Position numbers and translations under genes: made by a program
Source of the DNA: Rhyacophila brunnea
Lineage: Eukaryota; Arthropoda; Insecta; Trichoptera; Rhyacophilidae
DNA: 64,000 nucleotides
Direction: 5' to 3'
NCBI GenBank assembly: GCA_022495005.1
Contig: JAGYXB010001062.1
Coordinates: forward strand, 1,205,741 to 1,269,740
Shown: piece after piece, positions 38,702 to 50,612 of the stretch
Layout of the letters: the number at the start of each line of letters is the position of its first letter
Numbering within the stretch: the stretch's first letter is position 1
The notes under the pieces: generated by a model
Databases searched by the model: none
Told to the model about the DNA's origin: nothing
Seen by the model: the letters and a program-made list of their open reading frames with translations, nothing else

Positions 38702-40001
38702 CGAGGGTGGGTCAATAATTCCTTAGAAAAAAGCATTAAAACAGTTTTTATTTTTGTATTTTTTTTTTATTTCTCAACATAATCTCCTTGGAGCTCAATA
38801 CACTTGGTTAGACGTTTCTCAATTTTTTTTAAACCGTCAGAAAAATAAGTTTTCGGAAGGTCCTCAAAATAAGCATTTGTCCGATCGATGACTTCTTCAT
38901 TTGAAAAAAAACGTTGTCCACTTAGCCATTTTTTTAAGTTTGGGAAAAGGAAAAAGTCACTGGGGCTAAATCTGGCGAATACGGTGGGTGGTCGACCAAT
39001 TCGAACTTCAATTCTTCAATTTTAGCCATTGATCGTAAAACATGTGTGAACACGGGCATTGTCCTGATGAAAGAGGATTTTTTTCCTGTTTAAATGAGGC
39101 CGTTTTTCTTCAATTTTGTTTTTTAGCTGGTCCAATAAAGATGCATAATAATCCCCTGTTATTGTTTTTCCTTTTTCCAAATAGTCAACGAAAATAATTT
39201 CACGTGCATCCCAAAATACAGTAGCCATAACCTTACCAGCTGATTTTACGGTTTTCGCCTTCTTTGGACATGGTTTGCCTTCGCAATCCACTGCTTTGAC
39301 TGTTCTTTCGTCTCGGGAGTATAGTGGTGTATCCATGTTTCATCTACAGTCACAAAGCGACGAAAAAATTCATCCGGATTGCGTTGCATGAGCGACAACA
39401 GGGCTTTAGAGGCCACCACCCTATTGCGTTTATTGTCGACTGTGAGCAAACGCGGCACCCATCTTGCAGAAATATTTTTCATGCCCAATTTGTCATGTAA
39501 AATAGAAATGACGCTACCTTTTGAGATCCCTGTAACCTCACTTATCTCACTCAACTTTAATCTTCGGTCACTTAACACCATATCGTGGATTTTATTGATC
39601 ATTTCTGGTGTAGTCACCTCTACAGGACGTCCTGAGCGGTTCATCCTTTGTTGATGTACGACCACGCTTAAATTCATTTAACCAGTTATAAATAGTTGCA
39701 AGTGAAGGAGCAGATATGCCGTGAACTAAATCCAACTCATTTTTTATTTCCTTTGCTGTTAACCCTTTTATATTAAAATGTTTAATAACAGCTCTAAACT
39801 CAATTTTCTCCATTTTCCATTTTTCCATTTTCCACAAGCAATTTTTTTTTAAAATGTACGAGAAACACACAACAACCCGACCAATCTGATTGAAACTTCG
39901 CAGCATACTGAATCGGTAGTGCCGCTGCATGAAAACAAACCGCTTGCAGTACTAGTCGCGCCACCTGTCGGCTTTTCTAAGGACTTATTGACCCACCCTC
40001 G
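38702..40001 (-). mobile_element. Mariner element, copy 2 (decayed), inside element A
   Basis: It is a 1.3-kb mariner in reverse orientation, flanked by TA (38700-38701 and 40002-40003). The TIRs CGAGGGTGGGTCAATAA match those of copy 1 at 14834-16107. Overall similarity to copy 1 is very high, so both are recent in the lineage. The coding frame is broken by small indels. Confidence 0.95.
38740..39833 (-). pseudogene. Mariner transposase pseudogene, copy 2
   Basis: The N-terminal helix-turn-helix part (MEKIEFRAVIKHFNIKGLTA, from about 39810 downward) is intact to the linker near 39650, where the frame shifts. The middle segment 39246-39677 carries VDETWIHHYTPETK with the first catalytic Asp. 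A second shift follows at ANHVQRRRKP. Segment 39022-39336 carries HQDNARVH with the second Asp. The third Asp motif PSDFFLF is preceded by a C run of only four. Unlike copy 1, this copy keeps the EFKRGRTSTK linker. Non-functional. Confidence 0.9.
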
Positions 40002-40175
40002 TATAATATTGACAAGTTTTTCCCATGATTCTTCAAAAAGTAAACTCGTGAGTTGCATCGGATTTCCATCAACTAGGATACGTTAGTTTATAAAAAATAC
40101 ATTGTTTTTGTTTCGGGGCATCACTAGCGCTTCATACATTAGTATGACACACTTACCCCAAAAAAATGTTTTAGT

Positions 40176-40814
40176 CATAGACTAAAGATACATCTAGACG
40201 CCACCCGTTGCATTGCTAAATGAAGCTGCGTGCCGTGCGTTTGGTTTGTGGGCGAGCGAACGCATTCGTCTACAAATTTTCGAGACCATAGACCATTTCG
40301 CTAGTGCTCGCACTAGACGGTCAGAACTAAAATATAATTTTCTATTTTTTTACGTTATATAGTATTTTTAAGCGGTCAAAATGAAACCATTAGGTAAAGA
40401 TATCCATAATTTAAGCTATTTTAAAGAAACACTAGGTCACTGATATTAAAATATATAATAATATACAAATAAATTATCACGAACATGTATCAACTTACCT
40501 ATGAAACGTATTACCATCTTCTTGCTTATCAGTACGGCTACCATATTTTAATACAACACACACAACCATCTTTCCTACTTAATTAACTAAAAATATTTAC
40601 CACTGACCTTATGTTTAACACAAAAAATAGCAATTTAGCAACACGAGCTATGACACTACGTGAAGCGATACACCACGATTTGTCGGCGATACTTTTGGAA
40701 ACTAACTAAAACATATGTAGACCTTTTATCTTACTCTAGCGCGTGTCGCAGAGATTATAAGGGTGTCGAATACTTTCTCACTCGCACTCATGCATCGTTT
40801 TTGTTCAGGCCTTG
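40176..40814. mobile_element. hAT-like non-autonomous element, copy 1
   Basis: The 639-bp element begins CATAGACTAAAGATACATC and ends TTTGTTCAGGCCTTG. Its near-identical relative is at 58903-59563. GTTTTAGT flanks both ends exactly (40168-40175 and 40815-40822), an 8-base target duplication. The TIR is short and imperfect (CATAGACT versus CAAGGCCT). Non-coding. Confidence 0.85.
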
Positions 40815-41219
40815 GTTTTAGTCCATTTTTTTGAAATTATATAAGGTAAACGTACCAGTAGTTGACCACTTATGAAAAAAAAATTAACAAAAATAACGAA
40901 TAACGTTTAGCATTAGACCAAATGTTGGCAAAGCAAGTCTACTCATAATGGATCAAATGTCTTAATTAATATGATAAGATAAAAATTAAGAAAGGGTTTG
41001 TTACAAAAAAATTGTGTTCAATTTTTCAAAACCATGTTGCTGTTTCAGTAGTTGACCATCGAAAAAATTGAAAGTTCCAGTAGTTGACCACTATATTTTT
41101 CAGTAGTTGACCATGTCTAATCAGGAGGCTTCATGGCGAATCTGTCATCAGAGTTTCCTCAGGGCTTCCTGTCAGATCACTCTAGGCCATAGCTACTTGA
41201 ATCAACTTGGTAGTAATGG

Positions 41220-42290
41220 AGGTCCATTTACCTGGATCACCCAATGTTAAAACTCCAAATTTTTTGGGTGCGTTTGTTTGTGCATCGTTAGTGCACGTTT
41301 GTGCACGATTTTTTTTTCGTTTGTGCACCAATAATAACCGAAAAATTCTAATTTCAAATTGGGTGTTCCAGCTAAATGTTGGGTCACCCAATGTTGAAAT
41401 TTCAACTTTTTTTGAGTGCATTCGTTTGTGCTTCATTGGTGCACGCTTTTTTTTCGTTTGTGCACGCACATTAAGGGTCTTATTCGCATTTTAATTTGGG
41501 TGACCCAGCTAAATGCTGGATACTTGTGTCACTAAACTTGGATTTTTTCAAAATTTTAATTGTAAACACTAGTGCGTTGGTAGTGAACGTTAGTGCACGA
41601 TTCTTTTTTGCCTTTTCACCTGTATTCAGCGCGCTATTTAATTTTTAAGTTTGTATACAAAACCTGACTGCGTGGGTTTAAAAATATTTTTTTTAGTGAA
41701 ATCTCTTGTCGCATAGCTAATGCGCAATTCTGCATACTTTTTTTATTTTTTTCTCATATAGAGCGTGAGTTATTTGATATGAAATATTTGATGAACGTTA
41801 AGTAGAACCACCCAACAAACTTTTTTAACTTTTTATTAGGTCATCAATTTGTCTATTATTGGCTTACGTTTGTGCATGTGCTGTTTTTGATTTTGAGATT
41901 ATATATTGAGAGATATTATTTTTTTAAATTTAATGACTTGATACTTGAACCATTAAATTTACTTTAAAATTCTTTTGTTAAATGCATACGATTACATATA
42001 TTTTTTGACATGCTTAACATGATTTTTCAATTTTTTATCTCTTATATTAAGCTAGAAATTTGATTTTGAATGGCCGTCCAGTTTTAACATCAAACATTTT
42101 TTTTCCACTTTTTTTAAATGCACACCTTTGAGTAATTTAATTACATGATTTTTCATGTATTTTTTATTGTTTTTCCATGTAAATTACGCGAAAAATTCCC
42201 ATTTTTCTATTTTCACTAAGTACCCCGTGAAAATATCCCGAACAAAAACAACCGCATCCGTTTGGAAGATCCAGTCAAAAGAGTCTTAAA
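41220..42290 (+). repeat. Left long TIR of element C
   Basis: It is the inverse of 51075-52005. It contains repeated GTGCACGATT and TGGGTCACCCAA words in its outer 300 bases and an AT-rich inner part. The left arm is about 140 bases longer than the right through small indels. Confidence 0.8.
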
Positions 42291-42597
42291 ATTTATCTTT
42301 TTATTTATGATTTTGAATGGATCAATGTTAGTTTCATAAGCAAAAACGTTGTAAATAATAATTATACTTACCTACTGTTTTTAACTTATGATCCGCAATA
42401 AAAAATAAATAAGTTATAGTACAATAATTAGGTTGGTATGCATATTTTTGAAAAATGCAATGAATTGCATGATATTTTGTTCAAAAGATAATATAGGAAT
42501 GACATCATAGATAACAGACGTGTATATATATATATATAGATTCGTAAGTTCCATACAAGAAGATGCCCCTTATAATTGGCACCATCTATTGGCGTGA

Positions 42598-42870
42598 CTA
42601 GAAGTTTTGACTATGACAGAACCATAGATCCGAACCCAAAAAAGTATTAAATACTTTTTTTTTTTTCGACCATGTCCACAGAGTGGAGGTTTGTATTGAC
42701 AGATTTTGTTTTTTACGAGAAATGGATGTCAGCCACTTGCTCAACCTATTAGGTCCATGCCCTGACATACACAAATTGAAAAACAATATATGTACTTGCC
42801 AGACCCAGGATTCGAACCTGGGACCCACGGCTTTATAGTCCAACGCTTATGCCGCGCGGCCACGTTTATA
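42598..42870 (-). repeat. tRNA-derived SINE
   Basis: On the minus strand the A box TGGCCGCGCGG (42852-42862) and B box GGTTCGAATCC (42808-42818) are perfect. The 5' acceptor half does not pair with TCTGGCA, so it is not a tRNA gene. The body continues to lower coordinates and ends near a T-rich run at 42655-42666. It lies within element C. Confidence 0.65.
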
Positions 42871-43845
42871 TAATTATAAATTTTATAATTAAAAAAACGA
42901 AATTGTGACAAAAATGAATAAAAGTCGATATTTCAATTCAGATAGGTACATTTTATTGCAATGATAATCATATTGACAAATCATGAATAATAACATAATT
43001 TTATGAGGACATAAGTATGTAATAATAATAATAGTAACGCACTCCCACCATGGAAATTATTTGTCAGCACTTCCTGTCAGATTGATGACTTCATTAACTA
43101 TTTCATTAATTTGTGTTTCATTATAAATTTTCATCGTTGGCTGTTATTCTCGCAGTCAAAACCCCATGATCGACAACATATTGATGTAGATTCTGAAACA
43201 ATAAGTTTAAAATGTACTTAAATATAAAATGACAATGGTCGCCATTTATACTTTTGTAAGAATGCGCAAATATAATATAGATATTTTATATAGGTAGGTA
43301 CGTAATTTACTCAAACATAATCTTCTTTATGTACCTATCTATTTTTTATGTTTGCGTTGGTAGATTTGCAAACATGAAAATTACAATAGGTAGGTACTAT
43401 CATTATTTCGATGCCACGACTGCAAAGAAATTTCAAGGGACATACAAGCGTATAATACCTATAAACATAATATAATAAAAGTAGACTTACCCATTAACTT
43501 ATTTTATCAGCCATCGGATTGCAAAACCTTTTTATCAATATGGTTTAAAAACGCCGAACAGCAATATTATTCTGACAGTTGACATTATGTCAACTCTAAA
43601 AATAATGCAAGACTGCTTTTGTTTTGAAAATATCATGTAGAATTGACATGAAATTTGAAAAGACTGATCGAAAGCTCAAATGTTGATTGGCTGGACCATG
43701 GGTGAGCTCTGATTGGTCATTGAAATGGCCTTGTATCATGCGACTTCGTGTGTGACCGTGCTACCATCTATTCTGAAAATTGAGTATTAGGTGGTCACGT
43801 TCGCTGTATGGAACTTTCATCCCCCTATGACATTTCGTCAACTTA
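42871..43845. other. Interior of element C, unassigned
   Basis: It is AT-rich with no domain recognised on either strand. It could be the remains of element C's own interior. Confidence 0.35.
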
Positions 43846-44379
43846 GGCCCTCCTCCCACGGCGCAACTGAAATCTGGCGGAACTGGTTGGTGATGGTACT
43901 CATAAACTGACCAATGTGATGCTTCGCACACGGCGCTACTGAAGCCACTTGAAATAAAAATCACATAACCTCGAACTGTCAAACTGGACCATCGGCTGTT
44001 TTGTATAAAAACCGACAACACGCACGCTGCTGCGTTTACTCGAATACAATTAGGTTATTTCAATTTTGCTTATCTTGTATTTTTGACGTCTTGGGTTGTT
44101 AATGGTTTTTATAGCATGACACTTGTTCGCAGTGCTACCAATTTTGGTAATAAAATATGATTTTTCCCGAATCTAATGATGTTGGTACCACTGTTTTACG
44201 GTGACTGGAAACTTCAGAGACCGCGCGACTAGCATGTCGCGTCTCTTCGCGACCGTTTTGAAGCTGAGAGATTTCAGTCTCGCCGTCAGCGAGCCGCCAT
44301 TGAAATACATTGGCTAGATACTGGTTGGAATTTTAGTTTCAGTTCCGACGGACATAAGTTGCGCCGTGGGAGGATGGCC
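43846..44379. mobile_element. TIR MITE (GGCC ends) inside element C
   Basis: GGCCCTCCTCCCACGGCGCA at the left is mirrored by TGCGCCGTGGGAGGATGGCC at the right, with TA outside both ends (44380-44381 on the right). The interior is GC-richer than its surroundings and non-coding. The target is TA or TTA/TAA, so Tc1/mariner-like and Harbinger-like origins are both possible. Confidence 0.75.
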
Positions 44380-45808
44380 TAAATGCGCGAAACTTGTAAC
44401 TCCGTATTGACCAACTTCACAGAAGGAAGAAAAAACTGTTTTAAAATAAAACGGACTGGTTTAGGAAATTTGATAAACACTTTTAGTATGTTAATGTTAT
44501 AAATGAGTAAATCTGCTCATTTTTACAAAATATTTTTTTAAATAGAATCTAGAGAAGTTACGTGGTTTGCTCTTGTTTTTTTGAGATTTGAGCTGGGAGT
44601 TACAATGTTTGAATTAAAATAAACAGCACCAAGTTTTACAGTATCTATTGCTTGTCTACATTATGTTGGAAAATTCAATAAAATCGCATAAATAGGGGTA
44701 ATAACTGTAATAAGCATCACATAAATGAACGAAATAATATTTAATTCATTTTAATTTTCGAGTTAGCTTTCAAATGACAAATTATTGTAAAATTAGTGAT
44801 AATCAGCCACCATACTTGTTTTCAAGAACTGAAGGTATTCTTACTTATTTTATTTTATTTCATGCATTTCTTGATATAGTTGAGGGCTGCAAAGAATTTT
44901 GGTTGCATAATAGTACTTTAATTTATTCGTACAGGGAGCTCTTGCTATTCTTCACTAAAGCGCAGTTTGAAATTAATATTTCCATTTATTAGATCCATTA
45001 TATTGCAGTGCTCGAATATAAGTCATTAGTTTTCCTCCTGGTCGTACCTATGGATTTGTAAAATTAACACCAATATTTTTTTTATTAAAATGATGACATA
45101 AATATGTGACATGGTATGGCTTAGGTTTTTCCTGGCTTCTTTAAACGCAGTTACATAATCAGCATGAACACGTTTTGTTTATTTCTCAACCTCATTTCAA
45201 TTACAGAGCGAATCGTTCAACCTCAATTTGAGTGTGGTCCTTCTCCTTTTTATAATGTACATTGGTGATATTATGTGGCGTTGCAATATTAATTTAATAA
45301 AGCATTGGTGAGTACTAAAGTTTTTCCTGGTTTTTTTTCCCTGCTCCATCACTATACAGAATAGTGGTTTTATAGTCGTCGTCGTCGTCGTAGAAAGAGG
45401 CAGAAGAGGAAGAGTAAATTATTGTCATATTACACTGGAAAGCTAATTTGCAGTAAGCCCACTTTCGACTTCAATCAAAACATTGCAAAGACCATCAATC
45501 GTTTTTGGTTGCAGAGAGTAAATTATGAATGGCAAGTTTTGTTTTAAAATATGCGCTGGACACATTAGATTTTGGATATATCAAAACGCATTGTAGGTCT
45601 ATTGTAAACACATATTTTTCAGTAATTTTGTCAGATTCCTTTTCACTTATGGCGTAGGTATTTTTTCTTTTCTTGCTGAACAAGGTATTTTATTCCATCT
45701 AAATTATTTGTTTGACTGAAATAGTTTTCAATTCAGGTATTCAAATTTCTGACTTAAACTTCCATACTATGTTTAAAATGTTTATTTGTCCCTTAAAATG
45801 GTCGAAAT
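44380..45808. other. Interior of element C, unassigned
   Basis: No domain was recognised. A short (TCG)5 microsatellite lies near 45376-45391. The frames at 44774-44992 and 45495-45683 have no support. Confidence 0.35.
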
Positions 45809-46073
45809 CAGTGTTTCTAAACCTTTTTACAGCTGCGGATTACTGAAATTATTAGAAACGTATTACGCACCGCTAACGTATAAGGAAAACATATTATATA
45901 TATAATAACGTATGATAGCAGTTAATTTCGTCACGTATAACCATTAATATATTTTAAGGACAAAACACAATGCTCAAATACTTACAGATGCACAGGTTTT
46001 TATTAAAATTTTAGCATAAGCATTTGGACGCCAAAAAATCGCGGACCACCAGAAAACTTTCTGAGGACCACTG
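45809..46073. mobile_element. hAT MITE (CAGTG ends)
   Basis: It begins CAGTGTTTCTAAACC and ends GAGGACCACTG. The flanking 8-mers GTCGAAAT (45801-45808) and GTCTAAAT (46074-46081) match at 7 of 8. The GCGGACCACC and GAGGACCACTGG words are typical of hAT ends. Non-coding, 265 bp. Confidence 0.75.
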
Positions 46074-46433
46074 GTCTAAATTATACATTAGCATCATTAA
46101 ATATACAACCAAACCAGGGCTCAAAATAGACCGGAACGCGCCGGATCGCCGTTCCTGTTCGTGAAATTCTAAAAGATACCGTTCCGGCTCGTGGATTCTT
46201 TGAAAATTGCGTTCCGTTTCATGTTATTTAGATAATATTGCATGTAGGTAAGTATATAGTTTTTAAAGTTGTAAGAACTGATTCGTGAGAATATATTATG
46301 TTATTTATTAACGATTAGTCCTACAAGGTCTATAATATAATATAGGCTGTTCGGACACTGCATACTTAACTCATTTTAGACCAAAAGTGGAGTTACAAGT
46401 TCCGCGCATTTAGGTGACTAAATATAAATGCTT

Positions 46434-46618
46434 ATTATTCGAATTTGACTTTGAAGTCCTTGAGAGATAGGGTTTGCTCTTTCTTCTTCGCGTGAGGTTA
46501 TATTCTACTAATTTATTTTCCTTTTTCTTTTCGTTGGTCATTCCTCGTTTTTTATTTACTGGTCATACCACCGCGGGCCTTTTTTATGTAGGGAGTTTGG
46601 CATTCCTTTGTTTTCATT
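46434..46618 (+). repeat. DIRS left inverted terminal repeat
   Basis: It starts ATTATTCGAATTTGACTTTG and pairs over nearly its whole length with 50403-50612. It includes the shared words GGGTTTGCTCTTTC and GTAGGGAGTTTGGCATTCC. The two repeats differ by small substitutions and a 3-base indel. Confidence 0.85.
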
Positions 46619-47379
46619 CTGGATTTGGCGCTTTCTTATTGTTTACATTGGTTTACATGTTGCGTCTGACAGTTCATTCTAACTATCAAAAATGTATCTT
46701 GAACGAACGTTAAGTGATAGTTAAGTGAACGTTAAGTGATCAGTGATTGTGGCGCAACATCTGAATGACCGTGATGAGGATATTCTAAAAGCAATGGACA
46801 TCAGACGGCGAAGCAGGACTGCTACAGGAGGAAAAGTTCAACGATATAGAATACGATGTTTTCCCAACGGGAGAGCTTCTGGAAGGGTATGCAAGGGTTA
46901 GTGGATTGGGCAACCAATCCTCAAAACATCATAACAGCGATGGGCCTGTACCAAAAAATCGAAGAAGGTTTTGGGGACAACGCATAATAAAATTTGCGAG
47001 AACATGACTCAGATCCTTACCGGAAGGATACCTTCACTCGGGAGGCACTATCAAGGATACCTCCGAGCTCAGAGTCCCGGAAGGCCCTCTAACTCACATT
47101 ATGGCCGGGGTTCCCCCAAGGGGCGACGTCCTGTGGGAAGGGAGTTCTCCGTCGGAGGTACGGGCTCCACCAGGGATCCGTACTCTAAGCGGAGGTGACC
47201 GCATCTGGACGACCAACAACATTGGGGGCCGCCTAAGAGACTTTCGGGGAGTCTGGATGGCGTAGTGTACCCCCCCCTAACATTGGAAGTAATAATAGCC
47301 GTAGCCCGCAAACCTTTTGTGCGGACACCACCATTGGTAAGTCCTTCTTTACTTTTACGGAAAGAATTTCAAACGTAAC

Positions 47380-48010
47380 AATCAGCAGAGGTCACTCTCG
47401 AGATCGAGGACTTAAAGAACTCAGGGGTTCTAGAAGAAGCGGGTCAAACCCCCAGTTTTCTCTCAACCCTGTTTCTGATCAATAAACAAAACGGGACCCT
47501 ATGCCCTGTTTTCAACCGAAAGCGTTTGAATACGTTCCTACAGCCAAAGCCATTCAAACTAATTCACCATTACGAAGTTTCAGCCGTCTTATAAACAGAA
47601 GAATCATAGATCTAAGCCAGGCATCCCTCCAGGTACCCATGGCTTCTCAACATCGTCGATTCGTTCAACTAGCCTACCAAGGGGAGCTCCTACAATTCAT
47701 GTGTCTCCTGTTCGTGCTGTCAGCCGCTCCGATTATGTTTGCATCCCTGACCAATTGGGTCGCCGAATGCCTACGAAAGAATGGCTGAGAATGTTCACTT
47801 ACCAGACGACTTCTTAGTAGCCAACCAATCCGAGAAACAGTCTCGGTTCAGGTGGAATACAGGATAACCTTCCTACAGTCTTTAGGGTGGTTAATAAATA
47901 TTAAAAGATCCTGTCTGAACCCAAGCCAATGAGTGTTCCTTGACATCACGTGGGACACACACAAGCGGAGGTTTCTGTCGCCGGAGAAGTGTGTAGCACT
48001 CCGTCACCAT
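47380..48010 (+). pseudogene. DIRS reverse transcriptase remnant
   Basis: The open piece 47501-47788 shows reverse-transcriptase features in order: a VPMASQHRRFVQLAYQGEL stretch and a following FVLSAAPIMFASLTNW (the AP-F motif region). After a frame change, LPDDFLVANQSEKQ at 47799-47840 gives the catalytic Asp pair in the YxDD position with Leu-Pro before it. Frameshifts on both sides break the gene. Confidence 0.75.
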
Positions 48011-48018
48011 CTGCTAAT

Positions 48019-48453
48019 GCAGGTACAAAAAGGCAGTTGGTCCCTCAGACAGGCACATATCCAATCCCTTCTGAGGCGACTCAACTTCACACCCTACCTC
48101 CACGAGGAAGGTTGCATTGCCGACGGCTACAACGCTCCAGTCATCAATATGGCCGAGGTCCCATCCTCGCCAATTGATGACAATCCCACCACAGGCCCAA
48201 CAGGGCATCATGTGTTGGCCCTAGGTGACACGCCGGTGGCCGCAGGTACAAAAAGGCAGTTGGTCCCTCAGGCAGGCACATGTTCAATCCCTTCTGGGGT
48301 GACTTAACTTCGCATCCTACCTCCACGAGGAAGGTTGCATTGCTGACGGCTACAAAGCTTCAGTCATCAATATTGTCGAGGTCACATTCTCGCCAATAGG
48401 TGACAATCCCACCACAGGCCTAACAGGACATCATGTGGTGGCTCCAGGTGATA
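48019..48453 (+). repeat. 223-bp tandem duplication inside DIRS coding region
   Basis: GCAGGTACAAAAAGGCAGTT begins both copies (48019 and 48242), followed by parallel sequence such as CACGAGGAAGGTTGCATTGC and GACAATCCCACCACAGGCC. By eye the copies differ at roughly one base in ten. It lies between the RT and RNase H segments, so this copy carries an enlarged linker. Confidence 0.85.
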
Positions 48454-48546
48454 GGCTCCTCAGAGTTGACACACAGAACGACATTCAATCACTTCCTGAC
48501 TCCAGTTATAGGGAGCCCAACTGAATGAACACCACCTATCAGATAC

Positions 48547-48860
48547 GTGGGAACAAGACGAGTTAGCATGGCATGGCATTCCAACATGAAGGAAATGTTT
48601 GCAATTCAATCTCGGGTACAATCAATCATAGGATCAGATCTGCTTCTGCAGACAGACAACAAAATAGTGGTGGCACACATCAACAACGAGGGCGGCACAA
48701 AATCTGTCACCCCCCTAAACCTATGCCGACAGATACTAGTATTTACCAGTCGAGCCAACATCACGTTTACTGCACAATACTTCCGCAGAAATTACCTCCC
48801 GCAGACAACTCATTCCCGAGTGGCACCTCATCAACACCGCAACCACCACCATGTTTCAAA
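48547..48860 (+). pseudogene. DIRS RNase H remnant
   Basis: The open frame from 48547 shows NMKEMFAI, then LLLQTDNKIVVAHINNEGGT, which fits the Glu and Asp positions of DIRS-type RNase H (KE-A and TDN). It then runs into unrelated sequence. The following frame near 48865-48905 reads PEVDLFAS-like, as found after RNase H in DIRS polyproteins. Confidence 0.75.
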
Positions 48861-49256
48861 AACGGGGTGTTCCCGAGGTGGATTTATTCGCAAGCGAAAT
48901 AGCACATGTCGTTGCAACGTATGTGTCACGAGACGTTACAGACAGTGGCGCGCTGTTTCACGACGCCTTCAGCCGAGTATAGGACTTGCGTGGATATTTC
49001 CCTCACCAAACCAAACTTACTTTCACGAGTCCTAGCGCACCTGAACTCAGCAAAATGGAAGTACTTACTAGTGGCACCGAGCTGGAAACAATGCTTTTGG
49101 GAAGTGGACTTACGAAAAAGGGCGACAGTACCTCCTTATACAATGCCTCACCTACATACGACACTAGTAGGTATGGAGACCAACCGTCCACCTCCAAGGA
49201 CCCAGGACCTGTCCCTTTAACTATGGATAATTTCGGTGGGGTGAAATAACATCAAA

Positions 49257-50190
49257 TTGAATGGTGGAAGAAAGGGCACTCCTTACTTCCAGATGGCGGC
49301 CTTCGACTCTAAAAACTTACAAACCAGCTTGGAACAAATGGAAGACATTGACATGGGTAACATGAACCTAATGGATCATAATGGCCCTCAACCAATGGAA
49401 TTGGCCAGATACCTAGGCTACATGCACAACATGGAGGGTTTGTCGTACAACACCATCCTGGTGCATAAGTCAGCCATAGCCACATTTTGCAAACCGATTA
49501 TCATTGTAGATATCAGCATCAACGTGGTAGTACAACACAATATGTTACAATAAATTTCGGTACACAAAACGAAGCCTGTCAAACCACCGGTTTGGGATCC
49601 AGGACGAGTGGTAGATCATCTTAGGAAAACAACACCGGTGGAGTACAACCTATTCGAAACGTCTCGTAGGACAGCTACCTACTCGGCTGCTTCTCGCATC
49701 GGGATGAAGGGTTCATGACCTCACACTACTCAGTAATAGTAGATAATGGATTAGTGGATAAAGGTGACCACATAATTATATGGCCAATGTTTTGCGCAAA
49801 GACAGATACCGCCAAGCATCGTCAATCGGAATGGAAGCTAAGCGCTTCCACGTGTCGAAACATCAACCCAGTATTCTGGTTACGGAAACTCGTCTGCATG
49901 TCAAACTCAAGGAGAGAGGAAGGATATTTCGGAATTATTTATATCTTCAAGAGTTATAGGGAATTGGATAAGGCCAGTACTGTTGGAAGCAGGTGTACAA
50001 GAACCACCAGGCAGTGTCCGCTCAGTGGTGGCTTCCTTAAACTGAAAATATACCCAATAGATGATATCTTAAAGAGAGGTAACTGGCGTAGTGAGTCGAC
50101 ATTCCACGACAACTACCAGAGAACGATGGACACACCACTATCAGAAGGGGAAAAGAACCCATTATCTTCTCTATTCAACCATATACATTG
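49257..50190 (+). pseudogene. DIRS tyrosine recombinase region, degenerate
   Basis: The segment 49390-49520 shows MELARYLGYMHNMEGLSYNT then ILVHKSAIATF, resembling the N-terminal core-binding part of DIRS recombinases. KPPVWDPGRVVDHLRK follows at about 49578-49628 in another frame. The Arg-His-Arg-Tyr catalytic set could not be traced through the frameshifts, so the recombinase call rests on element order and these motifs. Confidence 0.5.
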
Positions 50191-50275
50191 AAAGTCACGA
50201 TGGTCTATACCTCGTCAATGAATCATTGTCACATACAGGAATTTGGCATACCCAACACCAGGTGATAACAAACAG

Positions 50276-50366
50276 ATATCTCAAGGACTTCAAAGTCAAA
50301 TTCGAATAATGAAAGGAGTTTTACCTACCAATAAAACTCTTATTATTCATGTTGACTTTGAAGTCC
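50276..50366 (+). repeat. DIRS internal complementary region
   Basis: The first half (CTCAAGGACTTCAAAGTCAA onward to CGAATAAT) is the reverse complement of the left terminus. The second half (GAAAGGAGTTTTACCTACC onward to TTTGAAGTCC) is the reverse complement of the right terminus. The join at about 50303 marks the element ends at 46434 and 50612. In DIRS elements this region templates completion of the termini. Confidence 0.85.
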
Positions 50367-50402
50367 AGGTAACTTCTACCTGGTTCCTTGAGCCATATCA
50401 TT

Positions 50403-50612
50403 ATGAAATCAAAGGAATGCCAAACTCCCTACATAAAAAAGACGCACGGGTATGACCAGTAAATAAAAAGGGAGGAATGACCAACAAAAAGAAAAAGGAA
50501 AATAAATTAGTAGAATATAACCTCACGCGAAGAAGAAAGAGCAAACCCTATCTCAAGGACTTCAAAGTCAACATGAATAATAAGAGTTTTATTGGTAGGT
50601 AAAACTCCTTTC
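50403..50612 (-). repeat. DIRS right inverted terminal repeat
   Basis: It is the inverse of 46434-46618 with a longer outer end (about 25 bases, through TTTTATTGGTAGGTAAAACT), as is usual for the asymmetric termini of DIRS elements. Confidence 0.83.

Larger units (their letters stand above)
46434..50612 (+). mobile_element. DIRS-type tyrosine-recombinase retrotransposon D, degenerate
   Basis: It has inverted terminal repeats (46434-46618 and 50403-50612) and, just inside the right one, an internal complementary region (50276-50366). That region joins the reverse complements of the two outer ends, the hallmark of DIRS elements. In order on the + strand are a gag-like stretch (about 46750-47340), reverse transcriptase (about 47380-48010), RNase H (48547-48860) and a recombinase-like region (49257-50190). 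All are split by stops and frameshifts. There is no clear target duplication, as expected for DIRS. It is inserted inside element C. DIRS elements are cellular retrotransposons; no envelope gene was seen. Confidence 0.85.

Noticed and set aside
41182..41494. 95-codon open frames on both strands
   Set aside because: They are mirror readings of the iterated GTGCACG and TGGGTCACCC words in the long TIR of element C.
42797..42870. Possible functional tRNA gene on the minus strand
   Set aside because: The A and B boxes are perfect, but the acceptor stem does not pair and the anticodon stem is poor, so it was listed as a SINE.
46434..50612. Endogenous retrovirus or LTR element
   Set aside because: The termini are inverted, not direct, an internal complementary region is present, and no protease or envelope region was seen. 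This is DIRS-type.
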